A stretch of DNA of 64,000 bases from Rhizobium sp. Root1220 (GTDB lineage: Bacteria > Pseudomonadota > Alphaproteobacteria > Rhizobiales > Rhizobiaceae): NCBI RefSeq assembly GCF_001426265.1, contig NZ_LMDG01000002.1:1114-65113 (forward strand), read 5' to 3'. A program made the translations under genes and the position numbers. This document shows positions 39,559-48,337 of this stretch, piece by piece (position 1 is the stretch's first letter; every line of letters begins with the position of its first letter). The notes beneath the pieces are model-generated. The model made no database searches and was not told the origin of the DNA. It saw only the letters and a program-made list of their open reading frames with translations.

Positions 39559-39659
39559 GTTCTGAACTCCAATCGAAACGGATGATAGCGCGGCGTCGGA
39601 AATGCGACCACCGGCAAATGACGCAGGCCGCCGACGACAGCTTCAGCAACGGCTTTCAC
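39555..39659 (-). CDS. 34-residue ORF bridging ureF and ureG (coupled at both ends)
   Basis: A GTG overlaps the ureF stop (GTGA, 39659-39656) and its TGA overlaps the ureG ATG (ATGA, 39558-39555). The peptide starts [16 protein letters not shown] and ends [11 protein letters not shown]; it is basic and not low-complexity. I do not recognise it. Exact coupling on both sides and the absence of any other explanation for the 97-base gap argue for a translated small protein or a coupling leader. It is too short for family assignment and could be decayed. Confidence 0.45.
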   Translation of the reverse strand: MKAVAEAVVGGLRHLPVVAFPTPRYHPFRLEFRT

Positions 39660-40327
39660 GAGCGAAACAGCCGTGTCGACTGCGTTTCGTGACGAAGCGA
39701 CATGATATCCGCCTGGACGGTCGCCGAGCCGAGGTCGTCCAGCGTCGACAGGGCAGCGCGGTGCGCAATGCCGGCAATGTCGCCTTCCAGAGCGGCGACG
39801 ATCGCCACGCCGTCCTTCTGCCCGGCAATGCCGAGGCGAATGCCTGCCGAGACGGCCTGTGAAACATAAGCATGCAGGAAGGCGCCAATCGCCTTTTCAG
39901 GAGCGATCCGATGCGCACCGGCGACGGCACCAACTACCACCGGATAAGCGACATCTCGCGGTAACCGGTTGAAAACCGCATCCGGCCAGGCACGAGCAGC
40001 AGAAAGAAACGCATCCCCAAGCAGCATTGTCTCCTGATGCCGCTCACGAGAGCCGGCCAGCGCTTCGGCAAGTTCGGCCACGGCGGCGAGGCATGCCGCA
40101 TCATCCTGAGCGCGATGACTTGCGGCAAAAAGCACGACGTCATTCCACGCCGCTCCCTGGGAAAGCACCGTAGTCACCCAGCTTTCTAGCGAGGCGGCAT
40201 CAGTGACGAGCCCGTCATTCACGGCGCGCTCCAGCCCGCCCGAATAGGCGAAGGAGCCAACGGGAAAGGCAGGCGACAGCCACGCCATCAACCGTAGCAG
40301 CGCCAGAAGATCGCTGTCCTCCGTCAT
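39656..40327 (-). CDS. ureF: Urease accessory protein UreF
   Basis: This 223-residue all-helical protein has the UreF start [35 protein letters not shown] and the later GRQxx-type region [38 protein letters not shown]. It complexes with UreD/H and UreG in nickel-urease maturation. It starts 6 bases behind the ureE stop. Confidence 0.95.
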   Translation of the reverse strand: MTEDSDLLALLRLMAWLSPAFPVGSFAYSGGLERAVNDGLVTDAASLESWVTTVLSQGAAWNDVVLFAASHRAQDDAACLAAVAELAEALAGSRERHQETMLLGDAFLSAARAWPDAVFNRLPRDVAYPVVVGAVAGAHRIAPEKAIGAFLHAYVSQAVSAGIRLGIAGQKDGVAIVAALEGDIAGIAHRAALSTLDDLGSATVQADIMSLRHETQSTRLFRS

Positions 40328-40333
40328 GAATAC

Positions 40334-40825
40334 TCAGTCGTGAGAGTGGTGGCCATGCGAGTGGCCGTGATCGGCACCATGCGAATGGTTGCCGTGCGAA
40401 TGGTAGGCGCCGCGTGCAGGCTGGAACGGTTCGGAAATCTCGCTGACCGTCGCGCCAAGGCCCTCAAGCATCGAACGGATCACGTGATCGCGGAGGATAA
40501 GAATGCGGTCCTCTTCGATCTGTGCGCCCAGATGCCGGTTGCCGAGATGCCACGCGAGTTCAATGAGATGCAGACGATCCTTCGCCTTGATCTCGAAAAG
40601 CTTCTCGTCAGCGGCCACGATCTCGATCAACTCTCCATCTTCCAGAACCAGCATGTCGCCACTGGCGAATAGCACCGGCTCCTTCAGGTCGAGCATGACC
40701 ATGTCTCCGTTTTCGAGATGCAGGAGCTTGCGGCGCAGGTGCCTGAGATCATGCGGCAGAACGACCTTGCCTATCGGGTTCGAGGAAGGCGTGCCGGCGG
40801 GGAGATAGGAGGTAACGCGCTGCAT
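40334..40825 (-). CDS. ureE: Urease accessory nickel metallochaperone UreE
   Basis: This 163-residue protein starts [34 protein letters not shown], has the dimer metal site in [35 protein letters not shown], and ends with a His-rich tail ([20 protein letters not shown] pattern) for nickel binding. ATG 40825 gives the family N-terminus. It heads the ureE-ureF-ORF34-ureG unit, separated from ureC by the diguanylate cyclase gene. Confidence 0.95.
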   Translation of the reverse strand: MQRVTSYLPAGTPSSNPIGKVVLPHDLRHLRRKLLHLENGDMVMLDLKEPVLFASGDMLVLEDGELIEIVAADEKLFEIKAKDRLHLIELAWHLGNRHLGAQIEEDRILILRDHVIRSMLEGLGATVSEISEPFQPARGAYHSHGNHSHGADHGHSHGHHSHD

Positions 40826-40903
40826 GACATGTCCATTACGATTGAGACGCCGACCATGCAAAATAGCTCCCGATTAGGCAAGCGTCAAAACGCCGGGGCG
40901 GTA

Positions 40904-41758
40904 CTATCCTGTGTTCTTCACGCCACCGCCATAGCCGATCTCGACTGCCTTTGCATGGCCGTTCTCTGTGGAATTCCGGCGTCGGCCGGGTTGGAGCCCT
41001 TCATCCTCGTGCACAACGCGATTGCGCCCGAGAGCCTTGGCAAGGTAAAGCGCCTTGTCGGCGGCCGAGTAAACGGCCTCCTTGCTTCGACCCGCTCCGA
41101 ACTCCGCGATACCTGCGGAAACGGTGATCTCTATCGCGCAACCATCGGCGACGATGGCGCGCTCGGCGAGCATTGCGCACGCCGCCCTGACCTGCTCGAT
41201 ACGCGCCTCGCGCGCCTCACCGACGACGATCGCGCCGAATTCCTCACCGCCAAGCCGGGCAGCGACGGACTTGCCGCCGAACGACGCGGCAAGCGCCGCG
41301 GCGACAGCAACGATCACGGCGTCCCCGCAAGCGTGACCGAAGCGGTCGTTGATGGTCTTGAAGCGGTCCACATCAAAAATCGCCAGACAGGCCTGGCCAT
41401 CGATGCCCTCCAGCGCCTCCGTGAACGCCCGCCGGTTCGGCAAGCCCGACAGCACATCCGTGCGGCTCAGTTGCTCAAACTCGGCGCGCGAAACGCTGAG
41501 CTGATGCATGGCGTACCCAGCCAGCAAAGCGAGTGACCCCGACACGATCCCGCCGATCAACCACGAGAGGACCACGCCATAGACAACCGCGTCCGCCAGC
41601 GGCACCGGCAGCGCGCCCAGCCAGTAAATTGGCGGCAGTAGCAGGACGATGGCAACGGACGACAGCGTCACGGCGAGGAAGCTCATCTTCAGGGCGAACG
41701 TGTAAATCGTTTGGCGGTTCTGAAAATTGCCAAGCTCTGTCTGGAGTGAAATCTTCAT
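40904..41758 (-). CDS. Membrane-anchored diguanylate cyclase (GGEEF)
   Basis: This 284-residue protein has two N-terminal transmembrane helices (MSFLAVTLSSVAIVLLLPPIYW and VVYGVVLSWLIGGIVSGSLALLAGYAM) and a GGDEF domain: LSRTDVLSGLPNRRAFTEAL, FDVDRFKTINDRFGHACGDAVI and the active-site GGEEF. The RxxD inhibitory site expected five residues upstream is absent (KSVAARLGGEEF). It should make cyclic di-GMP at the membrane. It sits inside the urease gene order, with a 327-base AT-rich gap upstream, so it probably has its own promoter. Confidence 0.92.
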   Translation of the reverse strand: MKISLQTELGNFQNRQTIYTFALKMSFLAVTLSSVAIVLLLPPIYWLGALPVPLADAVVYGVVLSWLIGGIVSGSLALLAGYAMHQLSVSRAEFEQLSRTDVLSGLPNRRAFTEALEGIDGQACLAIFDVDRFKTINDRFGHACGDAVIVAVAAALAASFGGKSVAARLGGEEFGAIVVGEAREARIEQVRAACAMLAERAIVADGCAIEITVSAGIAEFGAGRSKEAVYSAADKALYLAKALGRNRVVHEDEGLQPGRRRNSTENGHAKAVEIGYGGGVKNTG

Positions 41759-42085
41759 GCGAATCGACCTTCCTGCCAGTCCTAAGCCTATTGCTTAGAT
41801 CGCAACCGCTGCCGAGTTCTTAAGCGAACCGTTAAAATTTGAATAAGTTTGGTGAATTGATCCAGCGCCGCAAGGCGACCCAAAACACCACCGCTTGGAG
41901 CTTGAAAAAGAGGTGCAGTTCTATCATTTAAATTATTGATGTATAACAATATTATAGAATAATACACGCCAGTCGCGTCATTCCGGATAAGGCGACCCAA
42001 GGTCGCGTTTTATCCACTCATGATACTACTTTAAGATGAATATGTTTAACCACCATACAAGTAGTCAGTGGTGCCGGTCTCCACC
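41759..42085. other. AT-rich intergenic region between ureC and the diguanylate cyclase gene (327 bp)
   Basis: No gene is seen. The stretch has much lower GC than its surroundings, with TATAAC/TATTATAG-like hexamers that may be the cyclase promoter. An imperfect hairpin at 41985-42014 (GGATAAGGCGACC-CAA-GGTCGCG...TTATCC) may end the ureC transcript. Confidence 0.5.
41985..42014 (-). terminator. Possible hairpin terminator downstream of ureC
   Basis: The stem GCGACC-CAA-GGTCGC is nested inside GGATAA/TTATCC arms, 70 bases past the ureC stop. There is no long T-run on the minus strand, so the call is tentative. Confidence 0.45.
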
Positions 42086-43795
42086 TCAGAACAGGAAGTA
42101 ACGCTGCGCCATCGGGAGAACCGTCGCCGGTTCACAGGTGAGCAGTTCGCCATCGGCACGAACCTCATAAGTCTCGGGATCAACCTCGATATGCGGCGTC
42201 AGATTGTTGTGGATCATCGATGCCTTGGAGATACCGCCGCGCGTGTTTTTCACGGCGACAAGGTTCTTGGCAACGCCAAGCCTCCCCTTGAGACCGGCGT
42301 CGAGCGATGCCTGCGAAACGAAGGTGACGGATGAGCTCGTACGCAGCTTACCGTAAGCGGCAAACATCGGCCGGTAGTGCATCGGCTGCGGCGTCGGAAT
42401 CGAGGCATTCGGATCGCCCATAGGAGCGGCGGCGATCGAACCGCCGAGCAGTACCATCTCCGGCTTCACCCCGAAGAAGGCCGGGTTCCACAAGACCAGG
42501 TCGGCGCGCTTGCCGACTTCGACCGAGCCGATCTCGTGGCTGAGGCCCTGCGCGATCGCCGGATTGATGGTGTACTTGGCGATATAGCGGCGAACACGGA
42601 AGTTGTCGTTCTCGCCCTTCTCGTCCTTCAGACGACCACGCTGCCGCTTCATCTTGTCGGCGGTCTGCCAGGTGCGGATCGCCACTTCGCCGACGCGGCC
42701 CATGGCCTGGCTGTCCGAGGAGATGATCGAGAAGGCCCCGATATCGTGCAGGATGTCTTCGGCGGCGATCGTTTCCTTGCGGATACGGCTCTCGGCGAAA
42801 GCGATATCCTCGGGGATCGAAGACGACAGGTGATGGCAGACCATCAGCATGTCGAGATGCTCGGCGATGGTGTTGACCGTGTAGGGCCGCGTCGGATTGG
42901 TCGACGACGGAATGACGTTCGACTGGCCGCAGATCTTGATGATATCGGGCGCGTGACCGCCGCCCGCGCCTTCGGTGTGGAAGGCGTGGATGGTTCGGCC
43001 CTTGAGCGCGCCGATCGTGTCCTCGACGAAGCCGCTCTCGTTGAGCGTATCGGTGTGGATCATCACCTGGATATCGTATTCGTCGGCAACCGAAAGGCAG
43101 CAGTCGATCGCAGCCGGCGTCGTGCCCCAGTCTTCGTGCAGCTTCAGCGACGAGGCGCCGGCCAGCACCATTTCCTCAAGCGCGGCCGGCAGCGAGGCAT
43201 TACCCTTGCCGGCAAGCGCCAGGTTCATTGGGAAGCCGTCGAAGCTCTCGATCATCCGCTCGATATGCCAGGCGCCGGTGCAGGTGGTGGCAAGCGTGCC
43301 GTGCGCCGGGCCGGCGCCGCCGCCGAGCATGCAGGTCACGCCGGACATCAGCGCTTCCTCGATCTGCTGCGGGCAAATGTAGTGGATGTGCGCATCCATG
43401 CCGCCGGCGGTGATGATCTTACCCTCGCCGGCAATCGCCTCGGTGGACGGGCCGACGATGATGTTGACGCCCGGCTGGGTATCCGGATTCCCGGCCTTGC
43501 CGATCGCGGCGATACGTCCATCCTTGAGGCCGATATCGGCTTTGACTATGCCGGTGTGGTCGATGATGACGACGTTTGTGATGACGGTATCGACCGCGCC
43601 CTGCGCCCGCGTTGCCTGGCTCTGCCCCATGCCGTCGCGGATGACCTTGCCGCCGCCGAACTTCACCTCCTCGCCGTAGGTGGTGAAATCCTTCTCGATC
43701 TCGATGAACAGCTCCGTGTCGGCAAGACGAACCTTGTCGCCGGTGGTCGGGCCGAACATGCCGGCATAGGCGGCGCGGGAAATCTTGTAAGGCAT
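42086..43795 (-). CDS. ureC: Urease alpha subunit UreC
   Basis: This 569-residue catalytic subunit has nickel ligands HIHYICPQQ, the carbamylated Lys in [26 protein letters not shown] and [16 protein letters not shown]. The mobile flap Cys is in [24 protein letters not shown], and [13 protein letters not shown] follows. Full family length. It hydrolyses urea to ammonia and carbamate. It is preceded on its strand by the GT29-like gene, whose stop is 3 bases upstream. Confidence 0.98.
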   Translation of the reverse strand: MPYKISRAAYAGMFGPTTGDKVRLADTELFIEIEKDFTTYGEEVKFGGGKVIRDGMGQSQATRAQGAVDTVITNVVIIDHTGIVKADIGLKDGRIAAIGKAGNPDTQPGVNIIVGPSTEAIAGEGKIITAGGMDAHIHYICPQQIEEALMSGVTCMLGGGAGPAHGTLATTCTGAWHIERMIESFDGFPMNLALAGKGNASLPAALEEMVLAGASSLKLHEDWGTTPAAIDCCLSVADEYDIQVMIHTDTLNESGFVEDTIGALKGRTIHAFHTEGAGGGHAPDIIKICGQSNVIPSSTNPTRPYTVNTIAEHLDMLMVCHHLSSSIPEDIAFAESRIRKETIAAEDILHDIGAFSIISSDSQAMGRVGEVAIRTWQTADKMKRQRGRLKDEKGENDNFRVRRYIAKYTINPAIAQGLSHEIGSVEVGKRADLVLWNPAFFGVKPEMVLLGGSIAAAPMGDPNASIPTPQPMHYRPMFAAYGKLRTSSSVTFVSQASLDAGLKGRLGVAKNLVAVKNTRGGISKASMIHNNLTPHIEVDPETYEVRADGELLTCEPATVLPMAQRYFLF

Positions 43796-43798
43796 ATG

Positions 43799-44437
43799 TC
43801 AGGCTCCTTGGGAGGAAGAAAGTGAGGCACTCGCCGGAAACCGCGTGACGCGGCCAGTAGCGACATAACTGTCGACGAGCTGCCTCTCGGCAGCAAAGGG
43901 ATGCCATTCCCAACCCGCGTGACCGAAGCCTGCGAGCGAGATGTGCGCGTCGGGAAACTTGTTCATGACCTCGGCAATGATAATCATGCCGCTGCTCGGC
44001 ACGACGTAAGACTCCGGGTGATAAGCCGCGAGCGCCGCATCGACACCCTCATGAATCAGTTTGTCAACGACCACATGTGCCTTGCCAACATCGACACAGA
44101 AGGCGTTGAATTGACTCGTATAATCGTCGCAGAAATCATCGAGTTCGGGATGAGAGACGGCAAGCGGCCCGCGAAGCGCGGCGAATTTCTCGGGATCGCG
44201 GACGCTCCATATGGCCGTCGCCTCGCGCACCGCCGGATGTTTGCGCCATTGCTCGGAGGCAACCATTGCCTTGCCGGGGCGTCCTGTATTGCAGACGGCA
44301 ACGGCGTCCGTGCGGCCGGGACTCGACAGGTACGACCGGCACTCGTTGAACCGGATGACGAAATCGGCGGTAGCGACCGCTGCGGCCGCTTCCTCACTGA
44401 TCCCGCCATTGCCGACGATCATGAAATTGCCTGTCAT
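43799..44437 (-). CDS. Urease-operon protein resembling GT29 sialyltransferases
   Basis: This 212-residue protein begins FMIVGNGGISEEAAAAVATADFVIRFNECRSY, which matches the sialylmotif L pattern 'VGNSG...ID..D.VIR.N'. Near the C-terminus PSSGMIIIAEVMNKFPDAHISLAGFGH matches sialylmotif S (TGM..L..A......GFG), and His179-x4-Glu184 fits sialylmotif VS (H-x4-E). GT29 enzymes use CMP-activated sugars. There is no signal peptide, so it is cytosolic. It lies between the LprI-like gene and ureC (2-3 base gaps). Rhizobial homologues are, I believe, annotated only as urease operon accessory proteins. The role is unknown. Confidence 0.7.
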   Translation of the reverse strand: MTGNFMIVGNGGISEEAAAAVATADFVIRFNECRSYLSSPGRTDAVAVCNTGRPGKAMVASEQWRKHPAVREATAIWSVRDPEKFAALRGPLAVSHPELDDFCDDYTSQFNAFCVDVGKAHVVVDKLIHEGVDAALAAYHPESYVVPSSGMIIIAEVMNKFPDAHISLAGFGHAGWEWHPFAAERQLVDSYVATGRVTRFPASASLSSSQGA

Positions 44438-44438
44438 C

Positions 44439-44864
44439 TTAGTTGCTCACTGCGTCCTCGAGCGTCTTCAGCTCCTTGGTTCGGGCATCGGTGACGTTGG
44501 CGATACATCCGGCAACCAGCATCGGTTCCATCGTCCCGCCACGCGCCTGAAAGCCCTCAGCCTCGCATTCGGCATCCCGGTATTCGATCCACGCACGCTG
44601 TGCCTTGACGAGTGCCTTCTCCGCCCCCTTCATGTCAGCCTCCAGATCACTATCAATCGCGACCATGGCCGCGCGTGTCTTCTTGTACTGGACATTCAGG
44701 GCTTTATCGGCTGCGTCCTGACGAGCCCTTTCGCACAGCGTCATGTCGGTTTGCGTCTGTGGGTCCTTGCAATTCAGCTCCGCGGCGCTCGCGCCGCCGG
44801 CCAGCAGCATTGCAAAACCCCCTGCGGCCATCAGCATGCCAAGGCGCATCATGTTCTTCCTCAC
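44439..44864 (-). CDS. Exported LprI-like (DUF1311) protein in the urease operon
   Basis: This 141-residue protein has a signal peptide (MLMAAGGFAMLLAGGASAA) and a DUF1311/LprI domain: LNCKDPQTQTDMTLCERARQDAADKALNVQYKKTRAAM, ...KALVKAQRAWIEYRDAECEAEG, VAGCIANVTDARTKEL. The four-Cys pattern suggests two disulphides in the periplasm. DUF1311 members include lysozyme inhibitors. It lies between ureB and the GT29-like gene. Its link with urease is only positional. Confidence 0.85.
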   Translation of the reverse strand: MRKNMMRLGMLMAAGGFAMLLAGGASAAELNCKDPQTQTDMTLCERARQDAADKALNVQYKKTRAAMVAIDSDLEADMKGAEKALVKAQRAWIEYRDAECEAEGFQARGGTMEPMLVAGCIANVTDARTKELKTLEDAVSN

Positions 44865-44870
44865 ATTCTT

Positions 44871-45176
44871 TCAAAGTTTGCCCATGACGAGCTGGCGGAA
44901 ACCGTAGACCTCGCGCTTGCCGGACAGTGGAATGAGCGTGACGGAGCGCGTCTGCCCGGGCTCGAAACGCACGGCGGTGCCCGCCGGAATGTCCAGACGC
45001 ATGCCATGCGCCTTCTCGCGATCGAAGGAGAGGCCGGCATTGGTCTCGCCGAAGTGATAGTGGCTGCCGACTTGCACCGGTCGGTCGCCGGTGTTGGATA
45101 CGTCCAGCGTCACGGTCGGCGCTCCGGCGTTCAGTTCGATGTCGCCGCTCGCGGCAATGATTTCGCCTGGGATCAT
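44871..45176 (-). CDS. ureB: Urease beta subunit UreB
   Basis: This 101-residue subunit starts [81 protein letters not shown] and is complete. It forms the structural beta part of the (alpha-beta-gamma)3 enzyme. It lies downstream of ureA, with the small DUF1272 gene between. Confidence 0.97.
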   Translation of the reverse strand: MIPGEIIAASGDIELNAGAPTVTLDVSNTGDRPVQVGSHYHFGETNAGLSFDREKAHGMRLDIPAGTAVRFEPGQTRSVTLIPLSGKREVYGFRQLVMGKL

Positions 45177-45186
45177 GCTCTTCTCC

Positions 45187-45441
45187 TCACGCAGCCTTGA
45201 CGGGCATGCAGCCCGCGGCCTTCAGAACGCGTTTCGTCGATGCCGGACTGTTGACAAGCTTCGCCGCCGGCCGGATCGGTCGGCGCACCAGCTCGCCACT
45301 GCAATTCGGGCAGATACCACCGAGCACGTCGCCGGCACAATCCGCACAGAAGGTGCATTCGAAGGTGCAAATCATCGCTTTCCGGCTATCGGGCGGCAGA
45401 TCCTTGTCACAGCACTCGCAATTGGGTCTGAGCTCCAGCAT
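45187..45441 (-). CDS. DUF1272 small Cys-rich (zinc-ribbon-like) protein
   Basis: This 84-residue protein starts [55 protein letters not shown]. Its paired CxC/CxxC motifs ([19 protein letters not shown]) make a two-zinc ribbon. ATG 45441 has GAGG about 6 bases upstream; longer starts overlap ureA. It sits between ureA and ureB, with 7- and 10-base gaps, and is surely co-transcribed. Function unknown; it might handle zinc or nickel. Confidence 0.85.
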   Translation of the reverse strand: MLELRPNCECCDKDLPPDSRKAMICTFECTFCADCAGDVLGGICPNCSGELVRRPIRPAAKLVNSPASTKRVLKAAGCMPVKAA

Positions 45442-45448
45442 CGCAACC

Positions 45449-45751
45449 TCAGCGAATGGGTTCGTGCACGGTGACGAGCTTCGTTCCATCCGGGAACGTC
45501 GCTTCGACCTGCACATCGTGGATCATCTCGGCGATGCCCTCCATCACCTGCTCGCGCCCGACGACATGGGCACCAGCCTCCATCAGTTCGGCAACCGGGC
45601 GACCATCGCGTGCACCCTCTACGACGAAGTCGGAAATAAGCGCGATTGCCTCCGGATAGTTGAGCTTGACGCCCCGCTCCAGCCGCCGCCGGGCGACGAT
45701 CGCCGCCATGGAGATCAACAGCTTGTCTTTTTCTCTCGGTGTGAGGTTCAT
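45449..45751 (-). CDS. ureA: Urease gamma subunit UreA
   Basis: This 100-residue subunit starts [57 protein letters not shown] and ends [11 protein letters not shown], complete and highly typical. A RIME-like palindromic element separates it from ureD. Confidence 0.97.
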   Translation of the reverse strand: MNLTPREKDKLLISMAAIVARRRLERGVKLNYPEAIALISDFVVEGARDGRPVAELMEAGAHVVGREQVMEGIAEMIHDVQVEATFPDGTKLVTVHEPIR

Positions 45752-45773
45752 CGTGCATCCATCTGCTTGATCC

Positions 45774-45886
45774 GAGCATGATGCCGAAAAGTTCGAAGCG
45801 GTTTTCGGACGACATCATGCTCTAATTCTTTAATTCAGAACCGGATTCAGCTTTCAGGTCAAAACGATCTGAAAGCATCCGGTTCT
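45774..45886. repeat. RIME-like intergenic mosaic element (two large palindromes)
   Basis: Palindrome 1 (45774-45822) has outer arms GAGCATGATG/CATCATGCTC with inner CCGAAAA/TTTTCGG. Palindrome 2 (45837-45886) has arms AGAACCGGAT/ATCCGGTTCT with inner GCTTTCAG/CTGAAAGC. Total length is about 113 bp. This fits the rhizobial RIME design of two palindromes. The right end overlaps the ureD stop codon (TAG at 45887-45885). It lies between ureD and ureA and may form mRNA stem-loops that tune expression. Confidence 0.8.
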
Positions 45887-46706
45887 AGAGATTCCAGACT
45901 TTCGGCACAGGCGCTCCGTTGCGCAAGGCGGAAATGACCGGGATCAGGATTTTTCTGAGAGCGAAACCATCCGGCGCAGCGAGGCGTACGACAAGCTTTC
46001 CAGCCCAGCTGCTGGCGCCACCCATATGCCCCTCCAGAAGCGGCCGCACGGCCCCGAGATAGGCCTCCGCCAAGGGACCGACATAGAGCAACGTCGCAAA
46101 GGCCACCTTGCCGTTCAGCACTGCCCGCTCCGCGGATAGCAACGCGACACGATCGGCAAGCCTCAAATCTTCTGCGTGGCAAAGCTTGCCCGATTTGCGG
46201 ATGCGCCAGCGATCACGAAACATTCCTGTCTCGACTGCCTCACCCATCGCTTTCCGCCCCAGAAGGACGGCTTCAACCGCCAGGAATTCGGCCCCCGCGT
46301 CGAGATCGACGTCAAGCCGGCGAAACAGCGACGACCGATCGAACAGGATGGTCTCCTGTGGTAGCCAATCGACGCGCGCATTGGCACCAACTGCGATCCG
46401 TGTCGTCACCTCGGCGGTACCGGCTGACGACTTGTAGATCTTCTCGCAGGCTTGCGTGGTCACGTCGATGCGTGTTTCGGCACCGGCAACGACGCTCCAG
46501 TTCATGCAGTCGCCGCCGGTAAGACCGCCGGCCGTATTGATGATGACGGCTTCCATGGACGCATCGAACGTATCCGGCAGCCGGATCTTTGCCGCACCTT
46601 CCTGATAGAGTTCGCGAATGCGCGTACGCCCGCCAAGGAATTTTGCGGCCAGGTGCCCTTGCCCCTCCGCTCTCTGCGGTCTCGTGGTTGCCGCGGCGTT
46701 CGTCAT
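45885..46706 (-). CDS. ureD: Urease accessory protein UreD (UreH)
   Basis: This 273-residue protein has the UreD pattern [77 protein letters not shown] and [42 protein letters not shown]. It binds apo-urease and channels nickel from UreFG. The stop codon lies in the outer arm of the RIME-like element, so the C-terminus (KVWNL) may have been shaped by the insertion. Confidence 0.95.
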   Translation of the reverse strand: MTNAAATTRPQRAEGQGHLAAKFLGGRTRIRELYQEGAAKIRLPDTFDASMEAVIINTAGGLTGGDCMNWSVVAGAETRIDVTTQACEKIYKSSAGTAEVTTRIAVGANARVDWLPQETILFDRSSLFRRLDVDLDAGAEFLAVEAVLLGRKAMGEAVETGMFRDRWRIRKSGKLCHAEDLRLADRVALLSAERAVLNGKVAFATLLYVGPLAEAYLGAVRPLLEGHMGGASSWAGKLVVRLAAPDGFALRKILIPVISALRNGAPVPKVWNL

Positions 46707-46875
46707 TCCATCCCCTCAAAAGACCGCCGGTTTGCCCGGCCGTTCTCATTCAATTCGGCATTTGATTGAAAGCAAGCAATTTGTATGCCGCTCCTCGCAG
46801 GCTGTACCACGGACGAACGGCTGCCAAACCGAAGGGGACAGGTGCCTTCCAAAGCGGCAACTGCCAGCCAGACGA

Positions 46876-47571
46876 TCAAACTGTCAGGTGGCGGCGCGCT
46901 TCCTGCGTGTCGAGCGTTTCCGCAAACCCCTGATGAACGATTTCGCCACGGTCCATGATGTAGACGTAGTCGGCCAGCTCGCGGCAGAAATCGAGATATT
47001 GCTCGACCAGCAGGATTGCCATCCCGGTGCTGTCGCGCAGGTAGCGGATTGCCCGGCCGATATCCTTGATGATCGACGGCTGGATACCCTCCGTCGGCTC
47101 GTCCAGCACCAGGATCTTCGGTCGCGTCACCATAGCCCGGCCGATGGCCAGCTGCTGCTGCTGCCCACCCGAAAGGTCGCCGCCACGTCGGCCCAGCATC
47201 GACTGCAACACCGGAAACAGGCTGAAGATATCGTCGGGAATGTTCTTGTCGCCACGCCTCAGCGGCGCAAAGCCGGTTTCGAGATTCTCTTTGACTGTCA
47301 GCAATGGAAAGATCTCGCGCCCCTGAGGTACATAGCCGATACCCTGTTTGGCACGCGCATAGGGAGGAAGCCCATTGAGCTTCGTTTCATTGAACGTCAC
47401 CGTGCCGGCCGACAGGGGGTGCTGGCCCGTAACGGCACGGAGAAGAGAACTCTTCCCCACACCGTTGCGCCCCAGCACGCAGGTGATCTTGCCCATCTCG
47501 GCCTTGATCGAGATGCCCCGCAAAGCCTGGGCTGCGCCATAGTACAGATTTGCGTTTTCGACTGTCAGCAT
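46876..47571 (-). CDS. urtE: Urea ABC transporter ATPase UrtE
   Basis: This 231-residue LivF-type ATPase has Walker A GRNGVGKSSLLRA, signature LSGGQQQQLAIGRAMV, Walker B ILVLDEPTEGIQPSI and the urea-transporter VPQGREIFPLLTVKENLETGF. It is the last gene of urtABCDE, with 1 base between it and urtD. A 169-base gap with no gene follows before ureD. Confidence 0.95.
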   Translation of the reverse strand: MLTVENANLYYGAAQALRGISIKAEMGKITCVLGRNGVGKSSLLRAVTGQHPLSAGTVTFNETKLNGLPPYARAKQGIGYVPQGREIFPLLTVKENLETGFAPLRRGDKNIPDDIFSLFPVLQSMLGRRGGDLSGGQQQQLAIGRAMVTRPKILVLDEPTEGIQPSIIKDIGRAIRYLRDSTGMAILLVEQYLDFCRELADYVYIMDRGEIVHQGFAETLDTQEARRHLTV

Positions 47572-47572
47572 C

Positions 47573-48337
47573 TTAGCGCCCCAAATAGTTTTCGATCACC
47601 TTCGGATCGGAACTGACGAAATCGATCGATCCTTCGGCAAGTACCGATCCTTCGGCGAGGCAGGTTACCTTCACGCCGAGATCGCGGATGAAACCCATGT
47701 CGTGCTCGACGACGACGACGGAACGTGTCCTGGCGATCTCCTTGAGCAGGATCGCCGTCTCGGAGGTTTCCGCGTCCGTCATGCCAGCCACCGGCTCGTC
47801 GACCAGCAGCAACTTCGGTTCCTGTGCCAGTAGCATGCCGATCTCCAGCCACTGCTTCTGGCCGTGGCTGAGATTGGCAGCCAGGTCGTCGCGGCGGTGT
47901 GTCAGGCGAACCGTCGACAGGATCTCGTCGATGCGCGTCCGGTCCTCAGCCGACAGCCGGTAGAACAGTGTCGAAAACACCCCACGCTTGCGGTTCAGCG
48001 CCAGTTCCAGATTGTCCCAGACCGTGTGGCTCTCGAAAACCGTCGGCTTCTGGAACTTGCGGCCGATGCCAAGCTGGGCGATGTCGGCCTCGTCGAGTTT
48101 CGTGAGGTCGGTCTGACCGTTGAAGAACACTTCACCGGCATCCGGCCGCGTCTTCCCGGTAATGATATCCATCATCGTCGTCTTGCCGGCACCGTTCGGG
48201 CCGATGATGGCACGCAGTTCGCCGGGTTCGATGACGATCGAAAGCGAATTCAGCGCCTTGAAGCCGTCGAAGGAGACGGAGACGTTGTTGAGGTAGAGAA
48301 CGCTGTTGGGTTTGACGTCGGGGATCATGGCGCTCAC
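47573..48337 (-). CDS. urtD: Urea ABC transporter ATPase UrtD
   Basis: This 254-residue LivG-type ATPase has Walker A GPNGAGKTTMMDII, signature LSHGQKQWLEIGMLL, Walker B LLLVDEPVAGMTDAE and switch VVVEHDMGFIRDLG. The LSHGQKQWLEIGM signature is typical of UrtD. The start overlaps the urtC stop by 4 bases. Confidence 0.95.
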   Translation of the reverse strand: MSAMIPDVKPNSVLYLNNVSVSFDGFKALNSLSIVIEPGELRAIIGPNGAGKTTMMDIITGKTRPDAGEVFFNGQTDLTKLDEADIAQLGIGRKFQKPTVFESHTVWDNLELALNRKRGVFSTLFYRLSAEDRTRIDEILSTVRLTHRRDDLAANLSHGQKQWLEIGMLLAQEPKLLLVDEPVAGMTDAETSETAILLKEIARTRSVVVVEHDMGFIRDLGVKVTCLAEGSVLAEGSIDFVSSDPKVIENYLGR

